In this document: positions 8,681 to 18,035 of the stretch, one piece after another
Numbering within the stretch: the first letter of the stretch is position 1
Layout: each line of letters opens with the position of its first letter
NCBI RefSeq assembly: GCF_019392195.1
Contig: NZ_JAHXKI010000002.1
Span: forward strand, 186,001-250,000
From: Marinobacter sp. F4206
GTDB lineage: Bacteria > Pseudomonadota > Gammaproteobacteria > Pseudomonadales > Oleiphilaceae
Length of the DNA: 64,000 bases
Reading direction: 5' to 3'
Notes under the pieces: generated by a model
The model's input: the letters and a program-made list of their open reading frames with translations, nothing else
Database searches by the model: none
What the model was told of the DNA's origin: nothing
Program-made: the position numbers and the translations under genes

Positions 8681-8791
8681 ACGCGCAAACTCCAAGGCTT
8701 GGGGAGGCTGCCAATTGCCCACCCGTTATTAGCAAGCTATGTAGGGTAGCAAAACCGCACAATCCCGTCTTTCAGACGATCCGGGGGGGGA

Positions 8792-9562
8792 TCAGCCCCG
8801 GCGCAGTTTTTTCATCACCGCGCGAGTTACAGCTGCAGGCGATGACCGGGCAATCGGCCAGAGTATTTTGAACTGACCCGAAACCGGCCTGTGAAGTTGC
8901 GGCGAGCACACCTGTTTCCAGACCTCTGCGGCAACCTCCGCAGGTGCCAGGTTCACGCCAAGGCTGTCGAACAACCGCGATCCCCCCGCATTGGCCTGAA
9001 CCATACCCGTATTCACAAATGGCGGCATCAGGTCGCAGACGCGAATGCCATGGGACTCCCATTCGATGTCTAAAGCCTCGGTCATGGCGCGGACCGCATG
9101 CTTGCTCGCCGAATAGGAGGCAAAATCGGGTGTTCCGTAAGCCGCTGATGCGGAACTCATGTTCACCACTACCGCGCCCGGGGCAGCCTTGAGGTAGGGA
9201 AAAGCTGCATGCAAAACATTCATCAGGCCGATCACATTAATTTCGATCACCGCCCTGTGGTCCGCCATACCAATGCCTTCAAAGCAGCCCACCCTGAGAA
9301 TGCCCGCATTGTTGTGCAACGCGTCGATGGTGCCACCGGTGCTTTCTGCGAATTTCGACAGGGCGCCGATGACGGCCTTTTCGTCGGTCACATTCAGAGC
9401 ATGAACGGCGCAAACACGCTCACCCAGCTCAGCCTGGAGGTCGTAAAGCGCCTGTTGGTCACAGTCCGCCGCGCCCACAAACCAGCCTTTTGATGCGAAC
9501 AGACGTGCAGTTTCCAGGCCGATTCCGGCACCTGCACCCGTAATAAAGATGGACTTGGTCAA
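8792..9562 (-). CDS. Short-chain dehydrogenase/reductase
   Basis: The 256-residue SDR oxidoreductase has the Rossmann cofactor motif TGAGAGIGLE near residue 8, NNAG at about 88, catalytic Ser in NMSSASAAYG and the YSASK Tyr/Lys pair. An Asp in AADCD after the second strand suggests NAD(H) preference. The substrate cannot be told. It lies 36 bases after the ROK kinase gene on the same strand, so the two are probably co-transcribed. The stop codon abuts a run of eight C on the coding strand. AAGGAA lies a little far (about 14 bases) before the ATG. Confidence 0.88.
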   Translation of the reverse strand: MTKSIFITGAGAGIGLETARLFASKGWFVGAADCDQQALYDLQAELGERVCAVHALNVTDEKAVIGALSKFAESTGGTIDALHNNAGILRVGCFEGIGMADHRAVIEINVIGLMNVLHAAFPYLKAAPGAVVVNMSSASAAYGTPDFASYSASKHAVRAMTEALDIEWESHGIRVCDLMPPFVNTGMVQANAGGSRLFDSLGVNLAPAEVAAEVWKQVCSPQLHRPVSGQFKILWPIARSSPAAVTRAVMKKLRRG

Positions 9563-9598
9563 GGTTGCTTTTCCTTATTTGTTATTGAGCAAGATTGG

Positions 9599-10525
9599 TC
9601 ATAAAAATCGTCCAGCATCGCCCCCCAGCCAGGCTGCTCCCCGCACCCCACTGGAATCCCCATGAACCGACCTTTTGATTGGGGTCCTGCATTCGCCACC
9701 GAACACATAGCCAGACAGTCTGCGGGGCAATTCCTCGTATACTTGCTCGGCATTACTCATCCCCCCACCCAGCACAATAATGTCCGGGTCCAATACATTG
9801 ATCACAGCCGCCAGGCCGCGCGCCAGGTGACCCAGATACCGGTTCATTGTCTCGCTGGCCCGGGACTCGTTCTTGCGTGCCTGCTCAACGATGGCTCGGG
9901 CTGACTGTTTCTGGCCGGTGATCAACTTGTGAGTAAGCGATAGGCCGGTTCCGGACAGAAAGGTTTCGTTGCAGCCATGGCGACCGCAGAAACATGGACG
10001 TTGCTCCAGTTCAGACTGTGATGTCCAAGCCAGAGGGTTGTGCCCCCACTCACCGGCCACGCCATTGGGGCCGCTGAGTATGTGACCGTTCACACTGATG
10101 CCAGCACCGCAGCCTGTACCCAATATGGCCGCAAACACAGTGCCGTGGTTCCGACCTGCGCCGTCCGTCGCCTCGGAAAGAGCCAGGCAGTTGGCGTCGT
10201 TGGTGAGGGTTACCGGCCGTTCCAGCAGATCGCCAAGGTGCTTCTGCATGGGTTGGTCGTTTATCCAGGTGGAGTTGCTGTTTTTTATACGGCCGGTAAC
10301 ACCTGACACACTGCCTGGTATGGCAATACCAACGCGTAACTCGCCATCGCCGGCCCGCGCTTCGGCCTCGAACACCAGTGCCCGGATGGTTTTCAGGGTG
10401 GCTTGATAGTCCCCGGCAGGCGTGGGAACCCGCTTCCGGAAATGCTCCGTGCTTTGCCGATCCATAAGGATGACTTCGGTTTTGGTTCCGCCCAGGTCAA
10501 CGCCTACCAGCCAATTGCTGTCCAT
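9599..10525 (-). CDS. ROK family sugar kinase
   Basis: This 308-residue protein belongs to the ROK (repressor, ORF, kinase) family. It has the ATP-binding DLGGTKTE near residue 10, the second phosphate motif LGTGCGAGI, the catalytic-region GEWGHNPL, and the zinc-binding signature CFCGRHGCNETFLSG. There is no N-terminal helix-turn-helix, so it is a kinase and not a repressor. The closest characterised types are fructokinase (Mak) and N-acetylglucosamine kinase; which sugar is used cannot be decided. It is divergent from dusA and upstream of the SDR gene. Confidence 0.85.
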   Translation of the reverse strand: MDSNWLVGVDLGGTKTEVILMDRQSTEHFRKRVPTPAGDYQATLKTIRALVFEAEARAGDGELRVGIAIPGSVSGVTGRIKNSNSTWINDQPMQKHLGDLLERPVTLTNDANCLALSEATDGAGRNHGTVFAAILGTGCGAGISVNGHILSGPNGVAGEWGHNPLAWTSQSELEQRPCFCGRHGCNETFLSGTGLSLTHKLITGQKQSARAIVEQARKNESRASETMNRYLGHLARGLAAVINVLDPDIIVLGGGMSNAEQVYEELPRRLSGYVFGGECRTPIKRSVHGDSSGVRGAAWLGGDAGRFL

Positions 10526-10728
10526 TACGCTCTCTTGTTCACTTCAGTTCCACAAACATAAAGCTTTGTATCATTCGAAGGAACCACACTACTTGCAATC
10601 CAACCAATGCCAGTCGCTGGACGAGTTTCGCCAAAGCCCTACGGAAATTCCATGGCGAACCCTGTTAAACTGCCCCGCCCTTGATTAACGTAACGGTCCA
10701 GAACTGAAGCAGCTAACAGGTAACCGCA

Positions 10729-11763
10729 ATGCCAGCAATGCCGTCGCAGGACGCCGCCATCCACAATTCCGGTCCCTCCCGCCGCTTTTGCGTCGCCCCG
10801 ATGATGGATTGGACCACCAGTCACTACCGGTATCTGGCCCGACTGCTGAGCCGCAACACCCTGCTCTATACGGAAATGGTGACCACCGGCGCGTTGATTC
10901 ATGGCGACACGGCACGGTTCCTGCGCCACGACCCTGCTGAATATCCTCTGGCGTTGCAGCTCGGTGGCAGCGATGCGGGTGAACTGGCCCATTGTGCGAA
11001 ATTGGCAGAACATTTTGGCTTTGATGAGGTGAACCTGAACGTTGGCTGCCCCAGCGACCGGGTGCAGAACAACATGATTGGTGCCTGTCTGATGGGCCAC
11101 CCGGACAAGGTGGCTGAAGGCGTTAGTGCGATGATTGAAGCAACCAGTCTGCCGGTAACGGTTAAGCATCGCATCGGCATTGATGGCCGGGAATCCTGGG
11201 ATGACCTTTGTGAATTCATCGAAAAGGTCGCCGCAGCGGGCTGTCGAACCTTCATCGTTCATGCCCGGATCGCGATCCTCGAGGGACTCAGCCCCAAGGA
11301 AAATCGGGACATTCCGCCGCTCAAGTACGACTGGGTCTACCGCCTGAAACAGACCTACCCGGAGCTCGAGATCATCATCAATGGCGGCATCAAGACCTTT
11401 GAAGAGTGCCACGAGCATCTGGCGCGCACCGACGGCGTAATGCTTGGCCGGGAGGCCTACCACAACCCCTGGTTGCTGGCGGGCGTCGACGCCGAATTCT
11501 TTGGTGATGACGCACCCACCCGCTCTCGCCATGATGCGCTCAGGGCCATGTATCCCTTCATCGAGAGCGAACTCAAGCGCGGCGTGTTTCTTACCCACAT
11601 GTCCCGGCATCTGCTTGGTCTGTTCCACGGTGTGCCCGGAGGCCGCCAGTTCCGACGTTACATCAGTGAGAATGCCCACAAACCCGGGGCCGGACTGGAA
11701 GTCATTCAGACAGCGCTTGAGAAGGTCCGGGAGCCGGAGCGCTCTGCCATTGCCGAAGCTTAA
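10729..11763 (+). CDS. dusA: tRNA-dihydrouridine(20/20a) synthase DusA
   Basis: The 344-residue flavoprotein reduces uridines 20 and 20a in the tRNA D-loop using NADPH. The TIM-barrel core starts at RRFCVAPMMDWT; the catalytic Cys lies in NVGCPSDRVQ, followed by GACLM, TVKHRIG and the FMN-phosphate motif GIKT..GVMLGREAYHNPW. These are DusA-type, not DusB/DusC. An AGG eight bases upstream supports the ATG at 10729. It is divergent from the ROK kinase across a 203-base region in which I see no other convincing gene or terminator. Confidence 0.93.
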   Translation: MPAMPSQDAAIHNSGPSRRFCVAPMMDWTTSHYRYLARLLSRNTLLYTEMVTTGALIHGDTARFLRHDPAEYPLALQLGGSDAGELAHCAKLAEHFGFDEVNLNVGCPSDRVQNNMIGACLMGHPDKVAEGVSAMIEATSLPVTVKHRIGIDGRESWDDLCEFIEKVAAAGCRTFIVHARIAILEGLSPKENRDIPPLKYDWVYRLKQTYPELEIIINGGIKTFEECHEHLARTDGVMLGREAYHNPWLLAGVDAEFFGDDAPTRSRHDALRAMYPFIESELKRGVFLTHMSRHLLGLFHGVPGGRQFRRYISENAHKPGAGLEVIQTALEKVREPERSAIAEA

Positions 11764-11786
11764 TCAAGCCCAGACCTTTTGTTGTC

Positions 11787-11815
11787 TTGTTCCTGTCAGA
11801 GCGGCCCGTTATTGT
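11787..11815 (+). promoter_or_regulatory. Probable sigma70 promoter for tal
   Basis: TTGTTC (11787–11792), a 17-base spacer and TATTGT (11810–11815) lie 66 bases upstream of the tal ATG. A GCATCC/GGATGC hairpin lies between the promoter and the gene. Confidence 0.5.
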
Positions 11816-11880
11816 AGGCATAGAGCCAGCATCCGGGAGTCGGATGCATCAATAACAGATCAACCGGGACGACAGGACGA

Positions 11881-12846
11881 ATGACGAACAAACTTGAGCA
11901 ACTGAAAACCATGACCACGGTGGTGGCCGACACTGGCGACCTTGACGCCATTGCCAAATGGCGGCCGGAAGATGCCACCACCAATCCTTCCCTGCTGCTG
12001 AAAGCCGCCGCGTCCGACGCCTACCGGCCCATGCTGGACAAGGCCGTCACGGAAGCTCGCCGTCACGGCGGTTCTGACGCCGAACAGCTCACCGTTGCAA
12101 CGGATACGCTGGCGGTGCTGGCAGGGCGGGAAATCCTGAACCTGATTCCCGGCGTGGTCTCCACCGAAGTGGACGCACGGCTCTCCTTCGATACCGCCGG
12201 CACGCTGGAGCGGGCCCGCCGCCTGGTTGACCTCTACGACAAACAGGGTGTGGACACCAACCGGGTTCTGATCAAGATTGCCTCAACCTGGGAAGGCATT
12301 CGTGCCGCCGAGCAGTTGGAGAAGGAAGGTATCCGTTGCAATCTCACCCTGCTTTTCTCCTTCATTCAGGCGGCTGCCTGTGCCCAGGCCGGCGCCTTCC
12401 TGATCTCGCCGTTTGTGGGGCGAATCCTGGACTGGCACCTGGCCAGCAGCGGCCGTGACAGCTTTCCTGCCGCCGAGGATCCGGGCGTCCTGTCGGTTTC
12501 CCGCATCTATAACTACTACAAGGCCAACAGCTATGACACGGTTGTTATGGGTGCGAGTTTTCGCAACACCGGCGAGATCGAAATGCTGGCCGGCTGTGAC
12601 CGACTGACGATCAGCCCGGCACTATTGCAGGAGCTGCAGGACGACACCAGTCCCCTGACACAAAAGCTGTCGGCCCAGGGTGCCCGCTCGCCGGATCGGC
12701 TCGGCACAATCAACGAGAAGCTATTTCGCTGGGAGTCCAACGAAGACGCCATGGCCACCGAGAAACTGGCTGATGGCATCCGGCGCTTTACCGCCGATCA
12801 GATCGAGCTGGAACACCGGGTGCGACAACTGGCCAAAGCCGCCTGA
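11881..12846 (+). CDS. tal: Transaldolase
   Basis: The 321-residue enzyme of the non-oxidative pentose phosphate pathway moves a dihydroxyacetone unit between sedoheptulose-7-phosphate and glyceraldehyde-3-phosphate. It is TalB-like in length. The Schiff-base lysine is K132 in [14 protein letters not shown], the same number as in E. coli TalB, and ATTNPSLLL lies near the N terminus. AGGACG precedes the ATG. The TerB-like gene follows after 32 bases and the DAHP-synthase-like gene after that, so tal may head a four-gene transcript. Its product side (erythrose-4-phosphate) feeds the DAHP synthase reaction. Confidence 0.96.
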   Translation: MTNKLEQLKTMTTVVADTGDLDAIAKWRPEDATTNPSLLLKAAASDAYRPMLDKAVTEARRHGGSDAEQLTVATDTLAVLAGREILNLIPGVVSTEVDARLSFDTAGTLERARRLVDLYDKQGVDTNRVLIKIASTWEGIRAAEQLEKEGIRCNLTLLFSFIQAAACAQAGAFLISPFVGRILDWHLASSGRDSFPAAEDPGVLSVSRIYNYYKANSYDTVVMGASFRNTGEIEMLAGCDRLTISPALLQELQDDTSPLTQKLSAQGARSPDRLGTINEKLFRWESNEDAMATEKLADGIRRFTADQIELEHRVRQLAKAA

Positions 12847-12878
12847 ATTCACCGTTTACGGAGCGCTGTTAGCCGATC

Positions 12879-13325
12879 ATGATTGACCAACTGAAAAAGC
12901 TGTTTGCCGCCCCTGAAGCTGACCAGTCCGAACCAGACCCGCACCAGTTGGCTGTGGCCGCCACGGCTCTGATGGTTCAGCTTAGCCGGGTCGACCAGAA
13001 CGAAGATGAACGGGAACTGCAAACCATTGTGGACTGCGCGGTAACGGCCCACCAGGTGACCCGGGAAGAGGCCGAGGCCATTCTCAAGGACGCCCTGGAC
13101 CACGCCGAAGACGCGACCTCCATGTACGAGTTCACTGGCCAGATCAACGAGCACCTCGACCAGAATGCCAAACAGGCGCTGCTGGAGAGTATCTGGCGGG
13201 TGGCGTTTGCGGACGGCCGTATCGACAAGTACGAGGAACACCTTATACGCCGTATGGCTGATCTGCTGCATCTTAACCATCGGGAGTACATGCAGGCGCG
13301 GCACCGTGCCGAGAGCGCCAGCTGA
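12879..13325 (+). CDS. TerB-like protein
   Basis: The 148-residue acidic, helical protein matches the TerB/DjlA-N helical domain pattern, with repeated motifs of the type LSRVDQNEDERE and AFADGRIDKYEEHLIRR, in which acidic residues may bind a metal. TerB is named for tellurite resistance, but stand-alone members occur in many genomes without a ter operon; no other ter genes are present here. The role is unknown. It sits between tal and the DAHP-synthase-like gene with 14 bases to the latter. Confidence 0.8.
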   Translation: MIDQLKKLFAAPEADQSEPDPHQLAVAATALMVQLSRVDQNEDERELQTIVDCAVTAHQVTREEAEAILKDALDHAEDATSMYEFTGQINEHLDQNAKQALLESIWRVAFADGRIDKYEEHLIRRMADLLHLNHREYMQARHRAESAS

Positions 13326-13339
13326 GACAAGGAGAAAGC

Positions 13340-14467
13340 ATGTTAGCCATTCTTCACCCCAACACGTCGCTGGACAGTGATGCCTACCGCCAGACCCTGC
13401 ACTTTCTGGAAAACCTGCCCGGGGTGTCGGTGCGGGTTCATGAAATCCAGGGCGCCAGCCAGCGACTGACCGAAATCTACCTGCTGGGGGACACCAAATC
13501 TCTGGACAAGGAAGAAATCGAGGCGCTGCCAGCCGTCGAACGCGCCATCCGCATTTCCGATGACTACCGCATACTCGGGCGCCACCGGGATGATCGGCGC
13601 CAGAGCGGTTTCACCTATAACGGCGTCGAGTTCAGTCAGTCCAACCTCAACGTGTTTGCCGGACTGTGTGCTGTCGATGTTCCCGAGCACGTGGAAATGA
13701 TGATGCAGGCCCTGGAGGACAACGGCGAAGTCTGCACTCGAATGGGCGCCTACAAGCCCCGCACCAATCCCTACTCATTCCAGGGTCACGGCAAGGGGTG
13801 CCTGCCCTGGGTGTTCGAAAAGGCGGGCAAGCATGGCATCAAGGTGGTCGCCATGGAGATCACCCATGAAAGCCATATCGAGGAAATTGACACCTGCCTG
13901 GAGAAGCTTGGCCGCCCGACCGGGGTGATGCTGCAGGTCGGCACCCGAAACACCCAGAACTTTGAGCTCCTCAAGGCGATCGGCCGGCAGAGCACCTATC
14001 CGGTCCTCCTCAAGCGCGGCTTCGGTATCACCCTGAACGAATCCCTCAATGCGGCCGAGTACCTGGCCAGCGAGGGCAACGCCAACGTGATCTTTTGCCT
14101 GAGGGGAATGAAAACCGAGGCGGGCCAGCCGCACCGGAACATGGTCGATTTTGCCCACGTGCCAGCGGTAAAGCGACTAACCCGGATGCCCGTGTGTATT
14201 GACCCATCCCACTCGGTGGGAAGCCGGGAAAAATCACCAGACGGCGTGCTGGATGTCATGCACGCCACAGCCCAGGGCGTGATCGCCGGGGCCAACATGG
14301 TGCTGGTAGACTTCCACCCGAAACCGGAGAAAGCGCTGGTGGACGGGCCCCAGGCCCTGCTGATGAGCGAGCTCCCCGCCTACCTCGAAGACATACGGCT
14401 CTGCCACGACACCTGGAAGAAACGCCAAGCCATTTATCAACGCCTGAAAGGTGAAGCCACAGAATGA
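13340..14467 (+). CDS. DAHP synthase family aldolase, type I-beta-like
   Basis: The 375-residue product has an N-terminal regulatory-like domain (about 1–95) and a barrel resembling type I-beta 3-deoxy-7-phosphoheptulonate synthases, which condense phosphoenolpyruvate with erythrose-4-phosphate to begin aromatic synthesis. Conserved pieces include GAYKPRTNPYSFQGHG (136–151), VGTRNTQNFELL, LLKRGFG and IDPSHSVG. Two departures stand out: the GPCSVE loop is GLCAVD (Cys110 kept, Pro lost), and the metal-binding VEVHPEPE segment reads VDFHPKPE. It could be a true isozyme or a paralogue with another substrate. AAGGAG precedes the ATG. Its stop overlaps the diesterase start by four bases. Confidence 0.75.
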   Translation: MLAILHPNTSLDSDAYRQTLHFLENLPGVSVRVHEIQGASQRLTEIYLLGDTKSLDKEEIEALPAVERAIRISDDYRILGRHRDDRRQSGFTYNGVEFSQSNLNVFAGLCAVDVPEHVEMMMQALEDNGEVCTRMGAYKPRTNPYSFQGHGKGCLPWVFEKAGKHGIKVVAMEITHESHIEEIDTCLEKLGRPTGVMLQVGTRNTQNFELLKAIGRQSTYPVLLKRGFGITLNESLNAAEYLASEGNANVIFCLRGMKTEAGQPHRNMVDFAHVPAVKRLTRMPVCIDPSHSVGSREKSPDGVLDVMHATAQGVIAGANMVLVDFHPKPEKALVDGPQALLMSELPAYLEDIRLCHDTWKKRQAIYQRLKGEATE

Positions 14468-15258
14468 TTGTGTACGGACACAGAGGAGCCAAGGGAGAAG
14501 CTCCGGAAAATACCCTGCCCGGTTTCGTCCATGCCTACCGGCATGGAATCCGTCACTTTGAGCTGGACCTGGTCCTGTCCAAAGATGGCAAACCGGTGCT
14601 GGTGCACGATCTGACCGTGGACCGTACCACCGGCCAGAGAGGGGATGTCAGCAGCTACACAGCCGCCGAACTCGCGGACATGGACGCCCGCCGCAACACC
14701 AGCTCATGGCCCCGGAAAATTGGCATCCCCACCCTCGAGGATCTGCTGGACCAGTTCGATGATCTGGAACATCTTCAACTGGAGGTAAAGAAGGACAGCC
14801 GGCAGCGACTGAATATCCTGTGCAACCGGATTACCGAAATCATCCAACGCCGGGATCTTTACCAGACCGCTGCCATAACCTCGTCCGACACCTGGTTCCT
14901 GAAGGAAATTCGTCGCCGGAACAGGCACATCCGGATTGGACTGGTCGCCGAACGCAAATTCCCACGACCACTGAACATGGCCGCAAGGCTCGACTGCGAC
15001 TACCTGTGTCTGAACTGGAAGCTGTGCTCGAAGGAACTGGTTGAAAATGCCCATCGCAAGGGGCTGCATGTCTCAACCTGGACGGTTAACCGCATCCACG
15101 ACATGCTTCAGCTTGAGGAGATGGGTGTGGACAGCATCATCACCGACTACCCGACCAGCACCCGGATGTTCTTTGATAACCGTGCCCGAGCACTGTTATC
15201 CCTACCTTCCTCTCAAGCCGACACCCTCTCGGGCGGCGAAGCACTGTCCGCCGGCTGA
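14464..15258 (+). CDS. Glycerophosphodiester phosphodiesterase
   Basis: The 264-residue protein has the GDPD signature: VYGHRGAKGEAPENTLPGF with the catalytic HRG, ELDLVLSKDGKPVLVHD with metal-binding acids and the second catalytic His, and LQLEVK. The C-terminal STWTVN and GVDSIITDYP complete the barrel. Family members hydrolyse glycerophosphodiesters to glycerol-3-phosphate and an alcohol. No signal peptide is present, so it is cytoplasmic (UgpQ-like). The ATGA overlap with the preceding gene suggests translational coupling. A hairpin in the three-prime gap separates it from the convergent sthA. Confidence 0.9.
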   Translation: MIVYGHRGAKGEAPENTLPGFVHAYRHGIRHFELDLVLSKDGKPVLVHDLTVDRTTGQRGDVSSYTAAELADMDARRNTSSWPRKIGIPTLEDLLDQFDDLEHLQLEVKKDSRQRLNILCNRITEIIQRRDLYQTAAITSSDTWFLKEIRRRNRHIRIGLVAERKFPRPLNMAARLDCDYLCLNWKLCSKELVENAHRKGLHVSTWTVNRIHDMLQLEEMGVDSIITDYPTSTRMFFDNRARALLSLPSSQADTLSGGEALSAG

Positions 15259-15260
15259 AC

Positions 15261-15278
15261 CCGGATCAAAAGATCCGG
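15261..15278. terminator. Hairpin between the convergent diesterase and sthA genes
   Basis: CCGGATC and GATCCGG form a seven-base-pair stem around AAAA; the hairpin overlaps the sthA stop codon. No long T-tract follows on either strand, so it is at best a weak bidirectional terminator. Confidence 0.4.
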
Positions 15279-16657
15279 TTCAGGCCATTCAGTGCCGCGA
15301 CCCGATAGGCTTCTGCCATGGTCGGATAGTTGAACGTGGTGTTGATGAAATAGTTCAGGGAATTGGCATCCCCTTCCTGATTCATGATGGCCTGTCCGAT
15401 GTGGACGATCTCGGCTGCCTGGTCCCCGAAACAGTGGATGCCGAGGATTTCCCGGCTCTCACGATGGAAGAGGATTTTCAGCATGCCCACGGCTTCCCCG
15501 GTGATCTGGGCCCGCGCAAGGTCCTTGAAAAAGGCCTGGCCCACTTCGTAGGGCACCTTGGCTTCCGTCAACTCGCGCTCGGTTTTGCCGACGGAACTGA
15601 TCTCCGGGATCGTGTAGATACCAGTGGGTACGTCGGAGACAAAGCGGAAATACTCGTCCTTCACGATGTCCGACGACGCGGACCGGCCCTGATCGTAGGC
15701 CGCACTGGCGAGACTCGGCCAGCCGATCACATCCCCGGCGGCGTAGACATTCTCTACCTCGGTACGGTAATGCTCATCCACTGCCAGCTGTCCCCGGCCA
15801 TTCGGCACCAAGCCAATGTTATCGAGGCCGAGAGATTCCGTATTGCCGCTGCGGCCATTACACCACAGGAAGGCGTCGGCCCTGATTTTCTTGCCGGACT
15901 GAAGCGACAGGACCACGCCGTGATCATCGCCTTCCACTTTCTCATACTGCTCGTTGTGCCGCACCAGCACGCCGTTGTTCCGCAGGTGGTAGCTGAGTGC
16001 ATCGGAGATTTCATCGTCGAGGAATGAAAGCAGCCGGCTACCCGGGTTGATCAGGTCGACTTTGACCCCCAGGCCGGCAAATATCGAGGCATACTCGGAT
16101 CCGATAACACCGGCACCGTAGATGATCAGCGTCCGTGGCGTATGGGACAGGTTCAGGATGGTATCGGAGTTGTAAATCCGGTGGTGGCGGAAATCAACAT
16201 CGGGTGGCAAATACGGGCGCGAACCTGTTGCGATGATCACCTGCTTGAAATGCAGGGTTTCGATCGACTTGTTGCCCCGGATTTCCAGCCGGTGGCTATC
16301 GAGGAAGGAAGCACGACCGTTGATGAGGTCTACCCGGTTCCGGGAGTAGAACTGGGTTCTCAGTTTAACCTGCTTGCCAATCACCTTCTGGGCGTTCTGC
16401 AGTACCCTCGGAAACGAGAACCAGCGCGGTTCTCCGATATCACGGAACATCTGGTTGGTGTTGAACGTGATGATCTGTTTAACGGAGTGACGCAGGGCCT
16501 TGGAAGGAATGGTACCCCAGTGGGTACAGTTACCGCCGACGGTGGGTTTGTCTTCGATGATCGCGACACGTTTACCGTGTTTCGTCGCATTCATCGCCGC
16601 ACCCTCACCGGAAGGCCCAGCGCCGATAACGACGACGTCGTAATGATGTTCTGCCAT
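15266..16657 (-). CDS. sthA: Soluble pyridine nucleotide transhydrogenase
   Basis: This 463-residue cytoplasmic flavoprotein transfers hydride between NADPH and NAD+, balancing the two pools. It has the FAD motif [15 protein letters not shown] at the N terminus, the NAD(P) motif [19 protein letters not shown] in the middle, and the C-terminal dimerisation domain. The segment [15 protein letters not shown] lacks the second redox Cys of lipoamide dehydrogenase-type enzymes, the feature that separates SthA from its disulfide-reductase relatives. AGGAG lies 12 bases before the ATG. It follows the nqr operon on the same strand after 58 bases and may be partly read through from it. Confidence 0.96.
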   Translation of the reverse strand: MAEHHYDVVVIGAGPSGEGAAMNATKHGKRVAIIEDKPTVGGNCTHWGTIPSKALRHSVKQIITFNTNQMFRDIGEPRWFSFPRVLQNAQKVIGKQVKLRTQFYSRNRVDLINGRASFLDSHRLEIRGNKSIETLHFKQVIIATGSRPYLPPDVDFRHHRIYNSDTILNLSHTPRTLIIYGAGVIGSEYASIFAGLGVKVDLINPGSRLLSFLDDEISDALSYHLRNNGVLVRHNEQYEKVEGDDHGVVLSLQSGKKIRADAFLWCNGRSGNTESLGLDNIGLVPNGRGQLAVDEHYRTEVENVYAAGDVIGWPSLASAAYDQGRSASSDIVKDEYFRFVSDVPTGIYTIPEISSVGKTERELTEAKVPYEVGQAFFKDLARAQITGEAVGMLKILFHRESREILGIHCFGDQAAEIVHIGQAIMNQEGDANSLNYFINTTFNYPTMAEAYRVAALNGLNRIF

Positions 16658-16715
16658 GCGCGCAGTGACTCCTTATCTACGTCGTGGAAAGGTATTCTTA
16701 ATTATTGAATCGGTA

Positions 16716-16964
16716 TCAGTGTTTACTGGCGTTGCTGGCGTCGTAAGCTAGGTCTTCGGCAGCCTTGCCCTCGCTGGCAACCCGCTGATTCTCTTCTTCG
16801 CACTTCTGGGTGTTCCCACCGCAGATGTCGCAGGACTGGCTGATACCCAGTGCCCCAATGCCGCCACAGGTGCCGCTGATCGGTTTACGTCCAAAAATCA
16901 CACCGACGGACATGGCCGCTACAAGCAGAACCACAATAAACAAAACAAGAAGAAAGGTACCCAT
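16716..16964 (-). CDS. nqrM: Na+-NQR maturation protein NqrM
   Basis: The 82-residue protein has one N-terminal membrane helix and four conserved cysteines in a CGGIGALG..SCDICGG..C pattern. NqrM is required for assembly of the iron-sulfur centre held between NqrD and NqrE. GGGAGG precedes the ATG. It is the last gene of the nqr operon, 12 bases after apbE. Confidence 0.93.
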   Translation of the reverse strand: MGTFLLVLFIVVLLVAAMSVGVIFGRKPISGTCGGIGALGISQSCDICGGNTQKCEEENQRVASEGKAAEDLAYDASNASKH

Positions 16965-16976
16965 GTTGCCCTCCCT

Positions 16977-18026
16977 TTACTGAGTCACAAATGACGAAAA
17001 CGCCGGCGTCTGATGGGTTTCAAAGCCGCCTTCCGTCCGAATGATGAAATAGGCCGGGATATTCTCCCTGGTGGCAAGCGCTTCCGCCCGCTCGTAACCC
17101 ATCACGTTAAAACCGGTCGCCAGGGCGTCGGCTGTCATGCAGTTGTCTGCGATTACCGTAACCGACGCCAGATTATGCCCAATCGGTTTGCCCGTCGCAG
17201 GGTCTATTGTATGGGAATAACGGCGACCGTCCGATTCGTAATAGTTACGATAGTCACCGGACGTCGCCATGGCACGACTCTCCAGTGCGACAACGCGGTT
17301 CACCTGTCGCCCTTCCGACATCGGCTGTTCGATTGCCAGGCGCCAGGCATCGCCACCCGGTTTGCGTCCGTGAACCCGGACCTCGCCACCAATTTCGACC
17401 AGATACGCTTCGATCCCTTCACTGTCGAGGTATCGGGAAACCACGTCAACCCCATAGCCCTTGGCGATCGCCGACAAATCGATGTACTGGGGCACGACGG
17501 TCCGGACCGCCGGCGGCGATTCCCTGAGTTCGAGCTTGTCGTGACCGGTTAGTGCCAGGGCGGCTTGCAGTTCCTGATCAGTTGGTACCTGTTCCGGGCG
17601 CGCCTCGGGCCCGAACCCCCAAAGATTTACGACTGGCCCGATGGTAACGTCGAATGCCCCATCGGTGAGACTCGCCACTTCGTCGGCTCGTTTCAGCACT
17701 TCAAACAGCGGATCCGATAGCGGTATCCATTCCGACTGATCGTCTGCGCCATTGAGGTTCGACAACTCAGAATCCGGGCGCCATGTCGACATGGAGGCAT
17801 CGACCTTTTCCAGCTCGGCTTCAATCCCTGCCGCCAGAGTCTCCAATCGCGACTGGTCTTCGGTCAATACGACATTGATGTGATAGCTGGTGCCGAAAAT
17901 CGGTCCGGAGATCTCCCAGACTTTTTCCTCGGACTGAAACGAACAACCCGCCAGAGCGGCCGCGGCCAGTACCATCGCGGCACTGGCCAGGGCTACCCTG
18001 ACGGGTCGTAGCATGCAGGATGTCAT
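16977..18026 (-). CDS. apbE: FAD:protein FMN transferase (lipoprotein)
   Basis: The 349-residue enzyme uses FAD to attach FMN covalently to threonines of NqrB and NqrC. It has a lipoprotein signal with lipobox LAGC near residue 27, the substrate-entry motif FGTSYHI, and the DLSAIAKGYGVD motif, and the C-terminal ATSGDYRNYY..YSHTIDP that carries the metal site. It is probably anchored to the outer face of the inner membrane. The start could be M1 (18026) or M5 (18014). It lies 9 bases after nqrF and 12 before nqrM, as expected for the full nqr gene set. Confidence 0.94.
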   Translation of the reverse strand: MTSCMLRPVRVALASAAMVLAAAALAGCSFQSEEKVWEISGPIFGTSYHINVVLTEDQSRLETLAAGIEAELEKVDASMSTWRPDSELSNLNGADDQSEWIPLSDPLFEVLKRADEVASLTDGAFDVTIGPVVNLWGFGPEARPEQVPTDQELQAALALTGHDKLELRESPPAVRTVVPQYIDLSAIAKGYGVDVVSRYLDSEGIEAYLVEIGGEVRVHGRKPGGDAWRLAIEQPMSEGRQVNRVVALESRAMATSGDYRNYYESDGRRYSHTIDPATGKPIGHNLASVTVIADNCMTADALATGFNVMGYERAEALATRENIPAYFIIRTEGGFETHQTPAFSSFVTQ

Positions 18027-18035
18027 CTGAGCTGA

